Positions 29,116 through 36,548 of a stretch of DNA of 64,000 nucleotides are shown here, in pieces. The position numbers and the translations under genes are program-made. Source of the stretch: Allobosea lupini. Lineage in GTDB: Bacteria; Pseudomonadota; Alphaproteobacteria; Rhizobiales; Beijerinckiaceae. The notes under the pieces were generated by a model that saw only the letters and a list, made by a program, of their open reading frames with translations, had not been told where the DNA came from and ran no database searches. Position 1 is the stretch's first letter. Each line of letters opens with the position of its first letter. The DNA lies in NCBI RefSeq assembly GCF_900109525.1, contig NZ_FOAN01000001.1:310001-374000 (forward strand). The letters are read 5' to 3'.

Positions 29116-30030
29116 ATGGCGAAGAGAGCCAAGGGGAAGCCGCATGCCGATCGCAACCCGGAACGACCCGTACCGGTGCCCGCCGTGGTGGCGGAAGCAT
29201 CCAAGCAACAGACGGCCGCAAGCGCGATGGATATTCCATCCGATGGGGCGTTACCAGACGCTGGCGCCGCGTCCGACGAAGGCGGACATCCTTCGGGAGA
29301 GGCTGCACGGGGGCAGCTGGGCGAAGGTGCCGCTGGTGAGCCCGGAGGATCGGCGTCGACGCCTGCAGATCAGGCTCCGGCATCAGCCGATCATTCCGCC
29401 GATGATGTTCGACATGACACCGCTGAGGCCGAGGGAGATCAGGCGCCCGCCGGACCTGTGGCGGCTGCTGAAACGCCGGCTGCAGAAGGTGGCCTGGCGG
29501 ATGCGGCCGAAGGGCCGGAGCTGACCTTCGCGCAGCTTCTCCTGCTGGCCAACAGCTTCGTGCCGCAGCAGCTGGCGATCGGCAGTGTCGCGGGCATGCT
29601 CTATGCGCTGTATCCGGTGGTCGGCCTGTACGGCGACGGCGCGCCGGATGTGCTGTCGGCCTTCGGCGATCTCTTCGGCCAGCCCGAGCGTTGGGCAGCC
29701 GAGGCGCATCAGCTGATCATCGACCACCCTGACCTGTCGCCCGATGCGCTCTGGCTGCACCTGACGGCGCGCGATCTGCTGCCGAAGACGGTCGATGCCT
29801 TCGCCGAGCTGCCGGGCTGGCAGCAGGACGGCTTCCGCCTGATCATAGCCCTGCACCTCGCGGCGTGGCGCGTGATCAAGGCATCGCTCGACCGCCATGG
29901 CGAGCGGCTGCGCGAGCAGGTGGAAGCCGAGACGCCTCTCCCGCGCGTCAAGCTGTCGGACACGATCTTCGAGAAGCACGATCGCATCGACGCGCTGGTC
30001 GACGGGTTGCGCGTCAACCCGCGCCACTGA
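29116..30030 (+). CDS. Hypothetical phage protein; only the part from about 29521 looks coding
   Basis: 304 residues if started at the ATG at 29116 (AGGAGC upstream). Residues 1-135 are a low-complexity Ala/Gly/Glu/Pro stretch with many A/T-ending codons and overlap the gene at 29144 in another frame. From residue 136 (LTFAQLLLLANSFVPQQLAIGSVAGML ...) composition becomes normal and helical. The true start may be the CTG at 29521, coupled by a 4-nt overlap as is common here, giving about 169 residues. Function unknown; it lies between primase and helicase. Confidence 0.6.
   Translation: MAKRAKGKPHADRNPERPVPVPAVVAEASKQQTAASAMDIPSDGALPDAGAASDEGGHPSGEAARGQLGEGAAGEPGGSASTPADQAPASADHSADDVRHDTAEAEGDQAPAGPVAAAETPAAEGGLADAAEGPELTFAQLLLLANSFVPQQLAIGSVAGMLYALYPVVGLYGDGAPDVLSAFGDLFGQPERWAAEAHQLIIDHPDLSPDALWLHLTARDLLPKTVDAFAELPGWQQDGFRLIIALHLAAWRVIKASLDRHGERLREQVEAETPLPRVKLSDTIFEKHDRIDALVDGLRVNPRH
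29144..29524 (+). CDS. Candidate overlapping gene for a basic Arg/Trp-rich protein
   Basis: 126 residues (MPIATRNDPYRCPPWWRKHPSNRRPQ ... VAWRMRPKGRS), strongly basic. AAGGGGAAG lies 5-8 bp before the ATG, 30 bp after the primase stop. By hand count 86% of its codons end in G or C, like its neighbours, against about 56% in the overlapping frame that starts at 29116. Its stop overlaps a CTG codon (CTGA) of that other frame. So the coding signal between 29144 and 29524 favours this frame. No family recognised; a nucleic-acid-binding role would fit the charge. Confidence 0.6.
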   Translation: MPIATRNDPYRCPPWWRKHPSNRRPQARWIFHPMGRYQTLAPRPTKADILRERLHGGSWAKVPLVSPEDRRRRLQIRLRHQPIIPPMMFDMTPLRPREIRRPPDLWRLLKRRLQKVAWRMRPKGRS

Positions 30031-30113
30031 CGACGGCGAAACCAGCCCGGCTGCGTGGCGCATCGGCCGGGCGCCCTCTCCTTTCCCTTCATGCCTAGAG
30101 AATTCCGCGCCCG

Positions 30114-31985
30114 ATGAGCGAAGACGGCCAGAACATGGTGAGCGGCGTGCTGCGCCGCAGCCGGCAGAAAGAGGGTTTCGTCAAGGTCTGGTCCGATCCC
30201 GAGATCGGCGAGGGGCTGGACTGCTCTCTTGGCCGGCTCAACCCCGGCCAGTGGGTCGCCGACCCGGCAACGGGGCTGCCGAACACGGGCGAGATGCCGT
30301 TCCCGGTGACGATCCTCGGCAAGGATGGCGACGACATCTGCCTTGTCGACACGCTTGGCCAGTTCACATCGGTCGGCCCCTCGCAATTCGGCCAGGGCGT
30401 GATCCAGTCGATGTTCGGCGACCGGCAGCGCTATCTCTATTGGGCCTTTCCGCGCTTCAACCGCGACATGCAGATCACCGGCTGGAAAGCCGAGCAGGTC
30501 CGCGAGGTCATGTATTTTGCCGCGAACCGGCGCGGCATCTTCACCGTGCTCGACCGGGTGCGCGGCCTCGGCGGCTGGACCGACAAGAGCGGCGAGCTGC
30601 TGTGGCATGCCGGCGATCTGATCTGGCAGCTCGAACGCAACCGCGACGGCAAGGGCGTCGCGATGAAGGCGCAGCCGGCCGGCGAGCATGACGGCTATTT
30701 CTATACGCGCCGGCCCGACACGGTGACGCCCTGGCCGACGCCTGTCGGCTGGTCGGCCTGCCCGGCTCGTGAGATCCTGCGCGGCCTCAAGACATGGAAC
30801 TGGACGCGGCCGATCGACCCGCTGCTGCTGGTCGGCTGGATCGGCTGTGCGTTTTTGGGCGGCGCGCTGGAATGGCGACCGGCCTGCTTCATCACCGGCG
30901 ACCGCGCCGTCGGCAAATCGACGCTGCAGGCGCTGATGCGCGCCATCTTCGGCAACTCGCTGCATTCGACCGCCGACGCCACGGCCGCCGGCATCTATCA
31001 GCGCGTCAAGCAGGACAGCCTGCCGGTCGGTGTCGACGAATTCGAGGCCGGCGGCAACAATGCCCGCGTCAAGCAGGTGTTCAACCTCGCGCGGCTGGCC
31101 GCCTCCGGCTCGGTGATGTATCGCGGCGGCGCCGACCACAAGGGAACCGAGTTCCGGGCGCAGAACTGCTTCCTGTTCTCGTCGATCAACATTCCGCCGC
31201 TGCATCCGCAGGATTTGTCGCGCACCGCGATCCTGCGCCTGGCCAAGCTCGACAAGGCGCGCTCGGCCGAAAAGCCGATGACGGTCGATGCGGATACCTG
31301 CGGCTCGCTGATCCTGCGCCGCCTGTTCGACGAATGGCACAACTATCCCAAGCTGCGCGAAGCCTATCGCGAGGCGCTTCGCGAGGCCGGCGGCCATGAC
31401 GGTCGTGGCCAGGACACCTACGGCACGCTGCTCGCCGTGGCGCATATGCTGCTCGGCGACGAAGGCATGGACGAAGCCGGCTACCCGGTCGAAACCCTCG
31501 ACAAATGGGGCGAGCTGCTGCCGGCCTCGGCCCTGCCGGAAAACGAGAACGCATCCGAGAACTGGATCGGCTGCCTGGTGCGCCTGCTGACCTCGCCGGT
31601 CTCGACCTGGCGCGATGGCGGGCGCCAGACGGTCGGCGCGCTCCTCGAGGAGTATGAGGAGAGCGGCCCGAGCAGCGACATGAACTTCACCAAGGCGCGC
31701 AACCTGCTGCAGCAGGCCGGCCTTGGCCTGCTGCCGGCGGGCCAGCGCGTCAAGGACAGCGCCGTCCTCGCCATTCCCAACAATTCGCAGCTGGTCGCGA
31801 ACCTCTACCGCGACAGCGATTGGGCCGGCGCCGGGCAAATCGGCGGCTGGGCCGACGCGCTGCGGCAAGGGCCGCCCGAGATCGTCCTGACCACGAAAAA
31901 TCAGGTGAAGGTCAACGGCGTCAACGTGCGCTGCACGCTGATCGTTCTCAAGCGCTTCCACGAGCTGATGGAGAAACAGGGATGA
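30114..31985 (+). CDS. Phage replicative helicase / P-loop ATPase
   Basis: 623 residues. Walker A GDRAVGKST at about residue 262, and an acidic Walker B-like GVDEFEAG at about 306. Further on, FLFSSINIPPLHPQDLSRTAILRL resembles the sensor region of superfamily-3/AAA+ phage helicases. The N-terminal 250 residues are large and aromatic, of unknown fold. It follows the primase, supporting a joint role in phage DNA replication. Its stop overlaps the next start (ATGA). Confidence 0.78.
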   Translation: MSEDGQNMVSGVLRRSRQKEGFVKVWSDPEIGEGLDCSLGRLNPGQWVADPATGLPNTGEMPFPVTILGKDGDDICLVDTLGQFTSVGPSQFGQGVIQSMFGDRQRYLYWAFPRFNRDMQITGWKAEQVREVMYFAANRRGIFTVLDRVRGLGGWTDKSGELLWHAGDLIWQLERNRDGKGVAMKAQPAGEHDGYFYTRRPDTVTPWPTPVGWSACPAREILRGLKTWNWTRPIDPLLLVGWIGCAFLGGALEWRPACFITGDRAVGKSTLQALMRAIFGNSLHSTADATAAGIYQRVKQDSLPVGVDEFEAGGNNARVKQVFNLARLAASGSVMYRGGADHKGTEFRAQNCFLFSSINIPPLHPQDLSRTAILRLAKLDKARSAEKPMTVDADTCGSLILRRLFDEWHNYPKLREAYREALREAGGHDGRGQDTYGTLLAVAHMLLGDEGMDEAGYPVETLDKWGELLPASALPENENASENWIGCLVRLLTSPVSTWRDGGRQTVGALLEEYEESGPSSDMNFTKARNLLQQAGLGLLPAGQRVKDSAVLAIPNNSQLVANLYRDSDWAGAGQIGGWADALRQGPPEIVLTTKNQVKVNGVNVRCTLIVLKRFHELMEKQG

Positions 31986-32248
31986 TGCCGCCGCGCATCC
32001 GCTGCGCGCTCTGCGACCGACCCGTCAGCGAGGTCGAGCAGTGGCGCAACGATGCCAGCATGACTGTCCGCCTGCGCGTGTTCTGCCATGGCGACAGCGA
32101 CGCGATGGAATTGCCGCTTCACGCGCTGGCCGATCCCGATTTCGCCGACCAGCTCCGCAATCAGGAGGGCGTCGCCTTCGCGACGGCGCGCCTCGATCCG
32201 CCGGCCGGGCGGTCCCCCGGCATCATCAGGAGAGCAGACAATGACTGA
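31982..32248 (+). CDS. Small phage protein with a CxxC motif
   Basis: 88 residues (MMPPRIRCALCDRPVSEVEQWRNDASMTVRLRVFCHGDSDAMELPLHAL). CALC near the start plus a later FCHGD suggest one zinc site. Function unknown. ATGA overlap with the helicase, and an 8-bp overlap with the next gene. Confidence 0.72.
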   Translation: MMPPRIRCALCDRPVSEVEQWRNDASMTVRLRVFCHGDSDAMELPLHALADPDFADQLRNQEGVAFATARLDPPAGRSPGIIRRADND

Positions 32249-32486
32249 GAACGGTGGGAACCCTGCCACAACCACAATCGCGGACCTCATCAACCGGCCC
32301 GACCATATCGAGCAGTTCTTCGCCTGGTCGCATCTGCCGCCGCATCTGCAGGCGGTGTCGCGGCCGTTCGGCGAATTGGCGCAGCAGATCGTCGCCAGCG
32401 TGCCGCGCAACCCGGAGCGCACCGTCGCGCTGCGCAAGTTGCTCGAAGCGAAGGACGCCGCCGTCCGCGCAGTCGTCGCGAAGTAA
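32241..32486 (+). CDS. Hypothetical phage protein (81 residues)
   Basis: Starts MTENGGNPATTTIADLINRPDHIEQFFAWSHLPPHLQAVSRPFGELAQQIV, with AGGAGAG before the ATG. The pattern FFAWSHLPxHLQxVSxPF is typical of small phage proteins near recombination or replication genes in alphaproteobacterial prophages (DUF7681-like by memory, not verified). No catalytic motif. Confidence 0.72.
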   Translation: MTENGGNPATTTIADLINRPDHIEQFFAWSHLPPHLQAVSRPFGELAQQIVASVPRNPERTVALRKLLEAKDAAVRAVVAK

Positions 32487-32542
32487 CCGCCTATCAGCCC
32501 GCCGGCCGGGCGGTTCCCGGCCACGCAACCCGGAGAGAACCC

Positions 32543-32809
32543 ATGTCCAATGCAACCCTGATCGAGACTGGCGACCATCTCGCCAGCGGTCAGCTCAAGT
32601 CGATCGTCGAGCGGATCGAGCGCCGCGAAGCCGACAAGCAGGAGGCGGCCGACGACATCGCCGAAATCTATCAGGAGGCCAAGGCCAACGGCTATGACGT
32701 CAAGGTGCTGCGCAAGGTGATCGCCACGCGCAAGCGCGACCTCGACGAACGCAAGGAAGAGGAAGCGATCTTCGACCTCTACATTCAGGCTGTCGGGGAG
32801 AGCGCCTGA
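32543..32809 (+). CDS. gapR: GapR-family (DUF2312) nucleoid-associated protein
   Basis: 88 residues covering the whole family: LKSIVERIERREADKQEAADDIAEIYQEAKANGYDVKVLRKVIATRKRDLDERKEEEAIFDLYIQAVG. In Caulobacter, GapR forms rings around overtwisted AT-rich DNA ahead of replication forks and helps topoisomerases. This is a phage-borne copy inside the replication operon. The leader has a GGCCGGG/CCCGGCC hairpin followed by AACCCGGAGAGAACCCATG, like the minus-strand leaders at 36-37 kb. Confidence 0.9.
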   Translation: MSNATLIETGDHLASGQLKSIVERIERREADKQEAADDIAEIYQEAKANGYDVKVLRKVIATRKRDLDERKEEEAIFDLYIQAVGESA

Positions 32810-33075
32810 TGGCGTCGCGACGCGCGAAGCGGCGGCGGTTCACGCCGATCCCGTCGAACCGGCTGGTAATCCGGTTCATGGGCGACCAAGGCGCCGGCAA
32901 GACCACGGCGATGAAAGCCGTGCGCCTGCTGCTGGAAGACGCTGGCGCCGAAGTCAGCGAGGCCGAGCACGGCGGCCCCGGCGAATTCTCGGGCGAGCCC
33001 AACATGCTGATTGCGCGGACCTCGCCCGAGATCCTGCGCGAGCTGGGCGACTGGATGAAACAGGAGCCGACATGA
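32809..33075 (+). CDS. Small P-loop NTPase-like protein
   Basis: 88 residues. After a basic tail (MASRRAKRRRF) comes a beta strand and a Walker A loop, LVIRFMGDQGAGKTTAMKAVRLLLEDAGAEVSEAEHG. No Walker B is evident in this short chain, so it may be a fragment of a P-loop kinase or a minimal ATP-binding factor. Its ATG shares one base with the gapR stop (TGATG). Confidence 0.75.
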   Translation: MASRRAKRRRFTPIPSNRLVIRFMGDQGAGKTTAMKAVRLLLEDAGAEVSEAEHGGPGEFSGEPNMLIARTSPEILRELGDWMKQEPT

Positions 33076-33317
33076 GCAACCAGAAATCGCTCTTCGTCGC
33101 GGCGGCCGTGGCCGAGCGGAAGGCCGGTTCCGGCACCGCGTCGACGCACGCGATCGAACGGACATCGCCGAAGGGCGGCCCGTTCATCGGCACCTGCAGG
33201 CTGTGCGGAACGCCCGGCCTGTCGGCAGCCGACGCCCTGCAGCCCTGCCCCAATCAGCGCGGCCTGACGGCCGACGAAGCCCTTTTGGAAGCAATCGACC
33301 CCGGAGAACAGTCATGA
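33072..33317 (+). CDS. Small zinc-ribbon-like phage protein
   Basis: 81 residues. GTCRLCGTPGLSAADALQPCPNQRG carries a CxxC and one more Cys. Remainder low in hydrophobics. Function unknown. ATGA overlaps on both sides place it in the early operon. Confidence 0.68.
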   Translation: MSNQKSLFVAAAVAERKAGSGTASTHAIERTSPKGGPFIGTCRLCGTPGLSAADALQPCPNQRGLTADEALLEAIDPGEQS

Positions 33318-33709
33318 GCTCCGGTCCAGCACAACCGGCGCCGATCCTGACCGAAAAGATGATCGCCGATGCGGAAAAGGCCGTGCGGCGCACGATCATC
33401 TCGGAAGCGACCGGCACGCCCGAGGATGCAGCTTTCGTCCGCTTCGCGCGCGATCTCTGCCCGCTGTTCACGCGCAAGACCCTTGAAGAGGTCCGCCTGC
33501 ACGGCATCACACCTGCGGCCTTTACGGCCAAGGTCAAGGTCATCGCCTGGATGATGGCCCAATGCGTCGCAACCATGCCCGCCGGCTCCGACAAGGCCGG
33601 CGCCGTCAAACGCCTCGCCGACGCGATCGGCGATCACGCCGCCAACATGGTGTCCGAGCCCGAGGCTCCGGCATCGCGCATCATCAAACCCGAGGGCTAT
33701 CCGCAATGA
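33314..33709 (+). CDS. Hypothetical phage protein (131 residues)
   Basis: MSSGPAQPAPILTEKMIADAEKAVRRTIISEATGTPEDAAFVRFARDLCPLFTRKTLEEVRLHGI. Helical, no recognised motif. Coupled through ATGA overlaps to the zinc-ribbon gene before it and ssb after it, so a role next to SSB in replication or recombination is possible but not shown. Confidence 0.7.
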   Translation: MSSGPAQPAPILTEKMIADAEKAVRRTIISEATGTPEDAAFVRFARDLCPLFTRKTLEEVRLHGITPAAFTAKVKVIAWMMAQCVATMPAGSDKAGAVKRLADAIGDHAANMVSEPEAPASRIIKPEGYPQ

Positions 33710-34167
33710 GCATCAACCGCGCCATCCTGCTCGGCAATGTCGGCAACGAGCCCGACATCCGAGGCCAGGGCGACCAGCGCGTCGCCAGCTTCCGCCTCGC
33801 GACCAGCGAGTTCTGGACCGACAAGCAGACCAATGAGAAGAAAGAGGCGACCGAATGGCATAGCGTCGTCGTCTTCAATCAGGCCCTCGTCGGCATGATC
33901 GAAAACCATGTCGAGAAAGGCCACAAGGTCGCTGTCGAGGGCATGATCAAGACCCGGAAATGGGAGAAGGACGGGGTCGAGCGCTATTCGACCGAAATCG
34001 TCGTCGGCCGCTTCGACGGCTCGATCAAGCTTGAAGGCAAGCCGCAGGGCGGCGGCGCCGGCCGGCGCGACGAACACAGCTATGGCGAGGCCCGCACCCG
34101 CCAGCCTGCCGGCGATCGCGAGGCTGCACCGCGCACGGAACGCCTGGACGATGACATTCCGTTCTGA
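33706..34167 (+). CDS. ssb: Single-stranded DNA-binding protein
   Basis: 153 residues. OB fold with INRAILLGNVGNEPDIRGQGDQRVASFRLATSE, EATEWHSVVVFNQALVGMIENHVEKGHKVAVEGMIKTRKWEKDGVERYSTEIVV, a Gly/Arg-rich linker, and the canonical acidic tail RLDDDIPF that recruits partner proteins. It coats phage single strands during replication or recombination. It is shorter than usual host SSBs, mainly in the linker. ATGA overlap with the previous gene. Confidence 0.96.
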   Translation: MSINRAILLGNVGNEPDIRGQGDQRVASFRLATSEFWTDKQTNEKKEATEWHSVVVFNQALVGMIENHVEKGHKVAVEGMIKTRKWEKDGVERYSTEIVVGRFDGSIKLEGKPQGGGAGRRDEHSYGEARTRQPAGDREAAPRTERLDDDIPF

Positions 34168-34369
34168 CGGCGCCTTCGCGCCTGGCCTGCCGCCTGACGG
34201 GGCGGCAGGCACCTTTATCGCGCTCGATGCCAGCGGGCGGCTCTGGCTGCTCGCCTGGCATCCGCGCGGGGAATGGACCGGCCTAGCCTATGAAGAACCG
34301 AATTGGCCGGTGCTGCGGCGCGGCGTCGAGCTGGCCGCGCGGATCGTCAAGCATCTGCGACGCGGCTAG
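34151..34369 (+). CDS. Small hypothetical phage protein overlapping the ssb 3' end
   Basis: 72 residues (MTFRSDGAFAPGLPPDGAAGTFIALDASGRLWLLAWHPRGEWTGLAYEEPNW). Starts 17 bp before the ssb stop in another frame. GTFIALDASGRLWLLAWHP reads as beta hairpins. Last gene of the early plus-strand operon; converges on 34366 with a 4-bp overlap. Unknown function. Confidence 0.6.
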   Translation: MTFRSDGAFAPGLPPDGAAGTFIALDASGRLWLLAWHPRGEWTGLAYEEPNWPVLRRGVELAARIVKHLRRG

Positions 34370-34596
34370 CGGCCGGGAAAGTCCTCGCGCGGCTGCGGAT
34401 GCGTGTCGCGGATCACGCGGGCGCCATGGCGCAGCATCAGGCGATCATGCGGCCAGCGTTGCAGAGCAGCCTCATAGACGGCGAAGCCGAGGGTCAAGCC
34501 TGCGCATTGCGCCACGATGGTCCGCACGGGATCTCGCCGCTTCAACTCGCGATCCTCGGCTTCGACGGTGACGTCCAGTTTTTCAGCTATGACCAT
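34366..34596 (-). CDS. Hypothetical phage protein (accessory block)
   Basis: 76 residues (MVIAEKLDVTVEAEDRELKRRDPVRTIVAQCAGLTLGFAVYEAALQRWPHDRLMLRHGARVIRD). A GGAGG site lies 8 bp before the ATG. The charged N-terminus and a pattern like short restriction-alleviation or regulator proteins gives no firm identity. First leftward-reading gene after the early operon. Confidence 0.62.
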   Translation of the reverse strand: MVIAEKLDVTVEAEDRELKRRDPVRTIVAQCAGLTLGFAVYEAALQRWPHDRLMLRHGARVIRDTHPQPREDFPGR

Positions 34597-34654
34597 GACC
34601 CTGCCTCCGCATGAGAACGAAAGCGGAACATAGGAAGGAATGCCTCGGGGGCTG

Positions 34655-34978
34655 TCAAGGCTGGCGGCGCTTCTTCTGGTCGATGCGGACCTGCAGCACC
34701 ACGGCCGTTGCCCGGTCGAGCACGATCTCGCGCTGCATCAGCATGGCGCGCTCGATCTCGGTGGTGCTGGCCTTCGGCATACCGTCGCGCAAGACCGCCT
34801 CGCGCTCGCTGCGGCACGGCGCCAGCAGCGCGGTCGCGATCGATCGGGCGTCGGACATGCCGTCGTCCAGCGTCACGGCCTGGCGGGCATAGCAGCGGGT
34901 CAAGGCCTCCTGGCTATCGCCGGCCGCACTGGCCGGCGCGACTGCAAGGATGGCGAGAGCGGAGAGAATGGCGCGCAT
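34655..34978 (-). CDS. Secreted hypothetical protein
   Basis: 107 residues from MRAILSALAILAVAPASAAG, a clear signal peptide with cleavage expected after ASA. The mature part is helical and charged with two cysteines (RCYARQ, LAPCRSE), suggesting a periplasmic disulfide protein. An exported product in the accessory block of a prophage is a candidate lysogenic-conversion gene, which is speculation. Confidence 0.65.
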   Translation of the reverse strand: MRAILSALAILAVAPASAAGDSQEALTRCYARQAVTLDDGMSDARSIATALLAPCRSEREAVLRDGMPKASTTEIERAMLMQREIVLDRATAVVLQVRIDQKKRRQP

Positions 34979-35010
34979 GGGCAAACGGTGCCGCGCAACC
35001 TGTCCGTGCG

Positions 35011-35370
35011 TCAAGCGCTACGGCGTGCCCTGCCCACAACGGTGATGGTGTAGAGGTAGGCACGATCGAGCATGACGGCCGCGAGGCGACGCCAGCTCTT
35101 GCGGCCGGCACGCTGCGCCTTGTCCTCCTCGCGCCAGTTGCTCGCGAGCCGGTTCATCGCGTGCAGCACGCGGGCTTCCTGCGCGGCCTGGCGCTCGAAG
35201 CGATGGGCCATGAACAGGTCATAGAGTTCGGCGCCGCGCAGAGCCCGGCGGTTGTTGAAGGCCTTGCGGCAGGTGGCCGAGCAGAATTCGGCGGTGGGCC
35301 GCGCGGCCTTGTGCGGGGCTCCGCATTCGGCGCAGACGCGATTTAGGGTGCGAGGTAGCGGGCCGGTCAC
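35011..35370 (-). CDS. Zinc-finger protein of the accessory block
   Basis: About 119 residues from a GTG at 35370 (CAGGGAG upstream); the frame is open to 35418. RVCAECGAPHKAARPTAEFCSATCRKAFNNRRALRG forms a CxxC...CxxxC treble-clef-like zinc site of the kind seen in small DNA-binding phage proteins. The C-terminal half is helical and Arg-rich. Function unknown. Confidence 0.68.
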   Translation of the reverse strand: MTGPLPRTLNRVCAECGAPHKAARPTAEFCSATCRKAFNNRRALRGAELYDLFMAHRFERQAAQEARVLHAMNRLASNWREEDKAQRAGRKSWRRLAAVMLDRAYLYTITVVGRARRSA

Positions 35371-35450
35371 GGCTTCGACTCCCTGATTCGTTTCTAGGCT
35401 TGCGACTAGACGCAACAATTTACCGATCGTTAGGGCTTACAGACTGCGCG

Positions 35451-35660
35451 TCAGACGGCCGCCAGCAGCAGCTTTTTCATCATCTCGGCGATCGTCATCT
35501 CGTTCTCGACCGCGAGGGCTTGCAGACTGCGATGCTCGGCTTCGGACAGCCAAACCTCGATCTTGTGTTCGCCCCGCGCCCGGCGTGCGCCGCGCGATTT
35601 CCGCTGGCGCTCGGCCACGGTCGGCGCCGGCCGGTCGGTGTATTTGCGCGGGGCGGGCAT
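35451..35660 (-). CDS. Ribbon-helix-helix-like small regulator
   Basis: 69 residues. After a basic proline-rich start come HKIEVWLSEAEHRSLQALAVENEMTIAEMMKKLLLAAV, which fits a ribbon-helix-helix fold (beta strand IEVWLS, helix, turn, helix). AGGAGC lies upstream of the ATG. Possible repressor of the minus-strand block; target unknown. Confidence 0.7.
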   Translation of the reverse strand: MPAPRKYTDRPAPTVAERQRKSRGARRARGEHKIEVWLSEAEHRSLQALAVENEMTIAEMMKKLLLAAV

Positions 35661-35765
35661 CTGGTCTAGCTCCTGTCGCGGGTCGCGGCTGGCGTTTCCC
35701 CTCTCCGGGTTGGCCAGCCTAAGCCCATGCCCGGCCGCCTGCCAGCGGCCGGGCGCCTGGTCAAG

Positions 35766-36059
35766 TCAGTCCTGCCGCTTCGCGAAGCGGGGGAGGAAAT
35801 GGTCGGTTAATCGGCCGGTGTCGCGGTCAAGGTGCCGATCGATACCGAAAACGTCATGCGCCAAGTTGAAGTCATCGGCGCCGACCATGCGGGTGAAGTC
35901 GAGCGGGCAGCCGTTTGCGTGGCAGGCGCACAAATTCATTTCGTGGTGCAGCCGGTCGAAAGGCTGCCGTGCGCTGGCATAGAGCGCAGCCGTCCGGTCA
36001 AGAATTTGGTCGACAAACGGGCGCAGCTCCGGCGCAATTTCAAAGCTTACAGCATTCAT
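35766..36059 (-). CDS. Hypothetical phage protein (97 residues)
   Basis: Starts MNAVSFEIAPELRPFVDQILDRTAALYASARQPFDRLHHEMNLCACHANGCPLDFTRMVGADDFNLAHDVFGIDRHLDRDTG. The CACHANGCPLDF segment and the LAHDVxGIxRHxDRxTG segment resemble small phage proteins of unknown function. It is preceded by the 96-bp leader repeat (36057-36152) supplying its GGAGAAC ribosome-binding site. Confidence 0.7.
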   Translation of the reverse strand: MNAVSFEIAPELRPFVDQILDRTAALYASARQPFDRLHHEMNLCACHANGCPLDFTRMVGADDFNLAHDVFGIDRHLDRDTGRLTDHFLPRFAKRQD

Positions 36060-36152
36060 GATCGTTCTCCGGGTTCGCTGGCCGGCCCCTGCCAGGGCCA
36101 GGATGCGCTGGCGCATCGTGCGAGGTCGGGCAAGTGCCCGGCCCCGAGGCGA
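36057..36152 (-). repeat. Leader repeat unit, copy A
   Basis: About 96 bp read on the minus strand: a CGGGCA/TGCCCG terminator-like hairpin, then GGCCCTGGCAGGGGCC hairpin, then AACCCGGAGAACGATCATG including the start codon of the 36059 gene. It is about 80% or more identical to copy B (36451-36544). Confidence 0.8.
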
Positions 36153-36156
36153 CGGG

Positions 36157-36453
36157 TCAGCGCAGGAAGCGGGCGTCCGCGACGTTCTCGCGAACGATCG
36201 CTTTTGCATCCTCCCGGTCGCGCGCCCGCAGAAAGGCGATGTTCCCGGCGGCGTCCGACACGCAATAGAGCGGCAGGCCGAGGCCCCAATAGGAGCCGCT
36301 GGCATCGTATCCGCCACGGTTGACGCGCCAGCGGCACAGGCCGAGCCTGCCGCCGGCCGGGTCGATATCGCGCAAGGCCGCGCCCGCGCCGAAGGGTGCG
36401 CCGCGCGACAGGCCGGTGGCGACGGGTTCGCCATGATGGTTGAGCGTAGTCAT
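36157..36453 (-). CDS. Hypothetical phage protein (98 residues)
   Basis: MTTLNHHGEPVATGLSRGAPFGAGAALRDIDPAGGRLGLCRWRVNRGGYDASGSYWGLGLPLYCVSDAAGNIAFLRARDREDAKAIVREN. The GGYDxxGxYWGxGxPLY stretch is a recognisable pattern in phage and plasmid proteins of unknown function. Its translation start lies inside leader repeat copy B. Confidence 0.72.
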   Translation of the reverse strand: MTTLNHHGEPVATGLSRGAPFGAGAALRDIDPAGGRLGLCRWRVNRGGYDASGSYWGLGLPLYCVSDAAGNIAFLRARDREDAKAIVRENVADARFLR

Positions 36454-36544
36454 GATCGTTCTCCGGGTTGAGAGGCCGGCCCCTGCCAGGGCCGGGACGC
36501 CTTGGGGCATCGTGCGAGGCCGGGTTTCCCCGGCCCCGAGGCGA
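36451..36544 (-). repeat. Leader repeat unit, copy B
   Basis: 94 bp matching copy A. On the minus strand: GGCCGGG-GAAA-CCCGGCC perfect hairpin, GGCCCTGGCAGGGGCC, then AACCCGGAGAACGATCATG. It lies between the DUF932 gene and the 98-residue gene. Confidence 0.8.
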
Positions 36545-36548
36545 TGCC

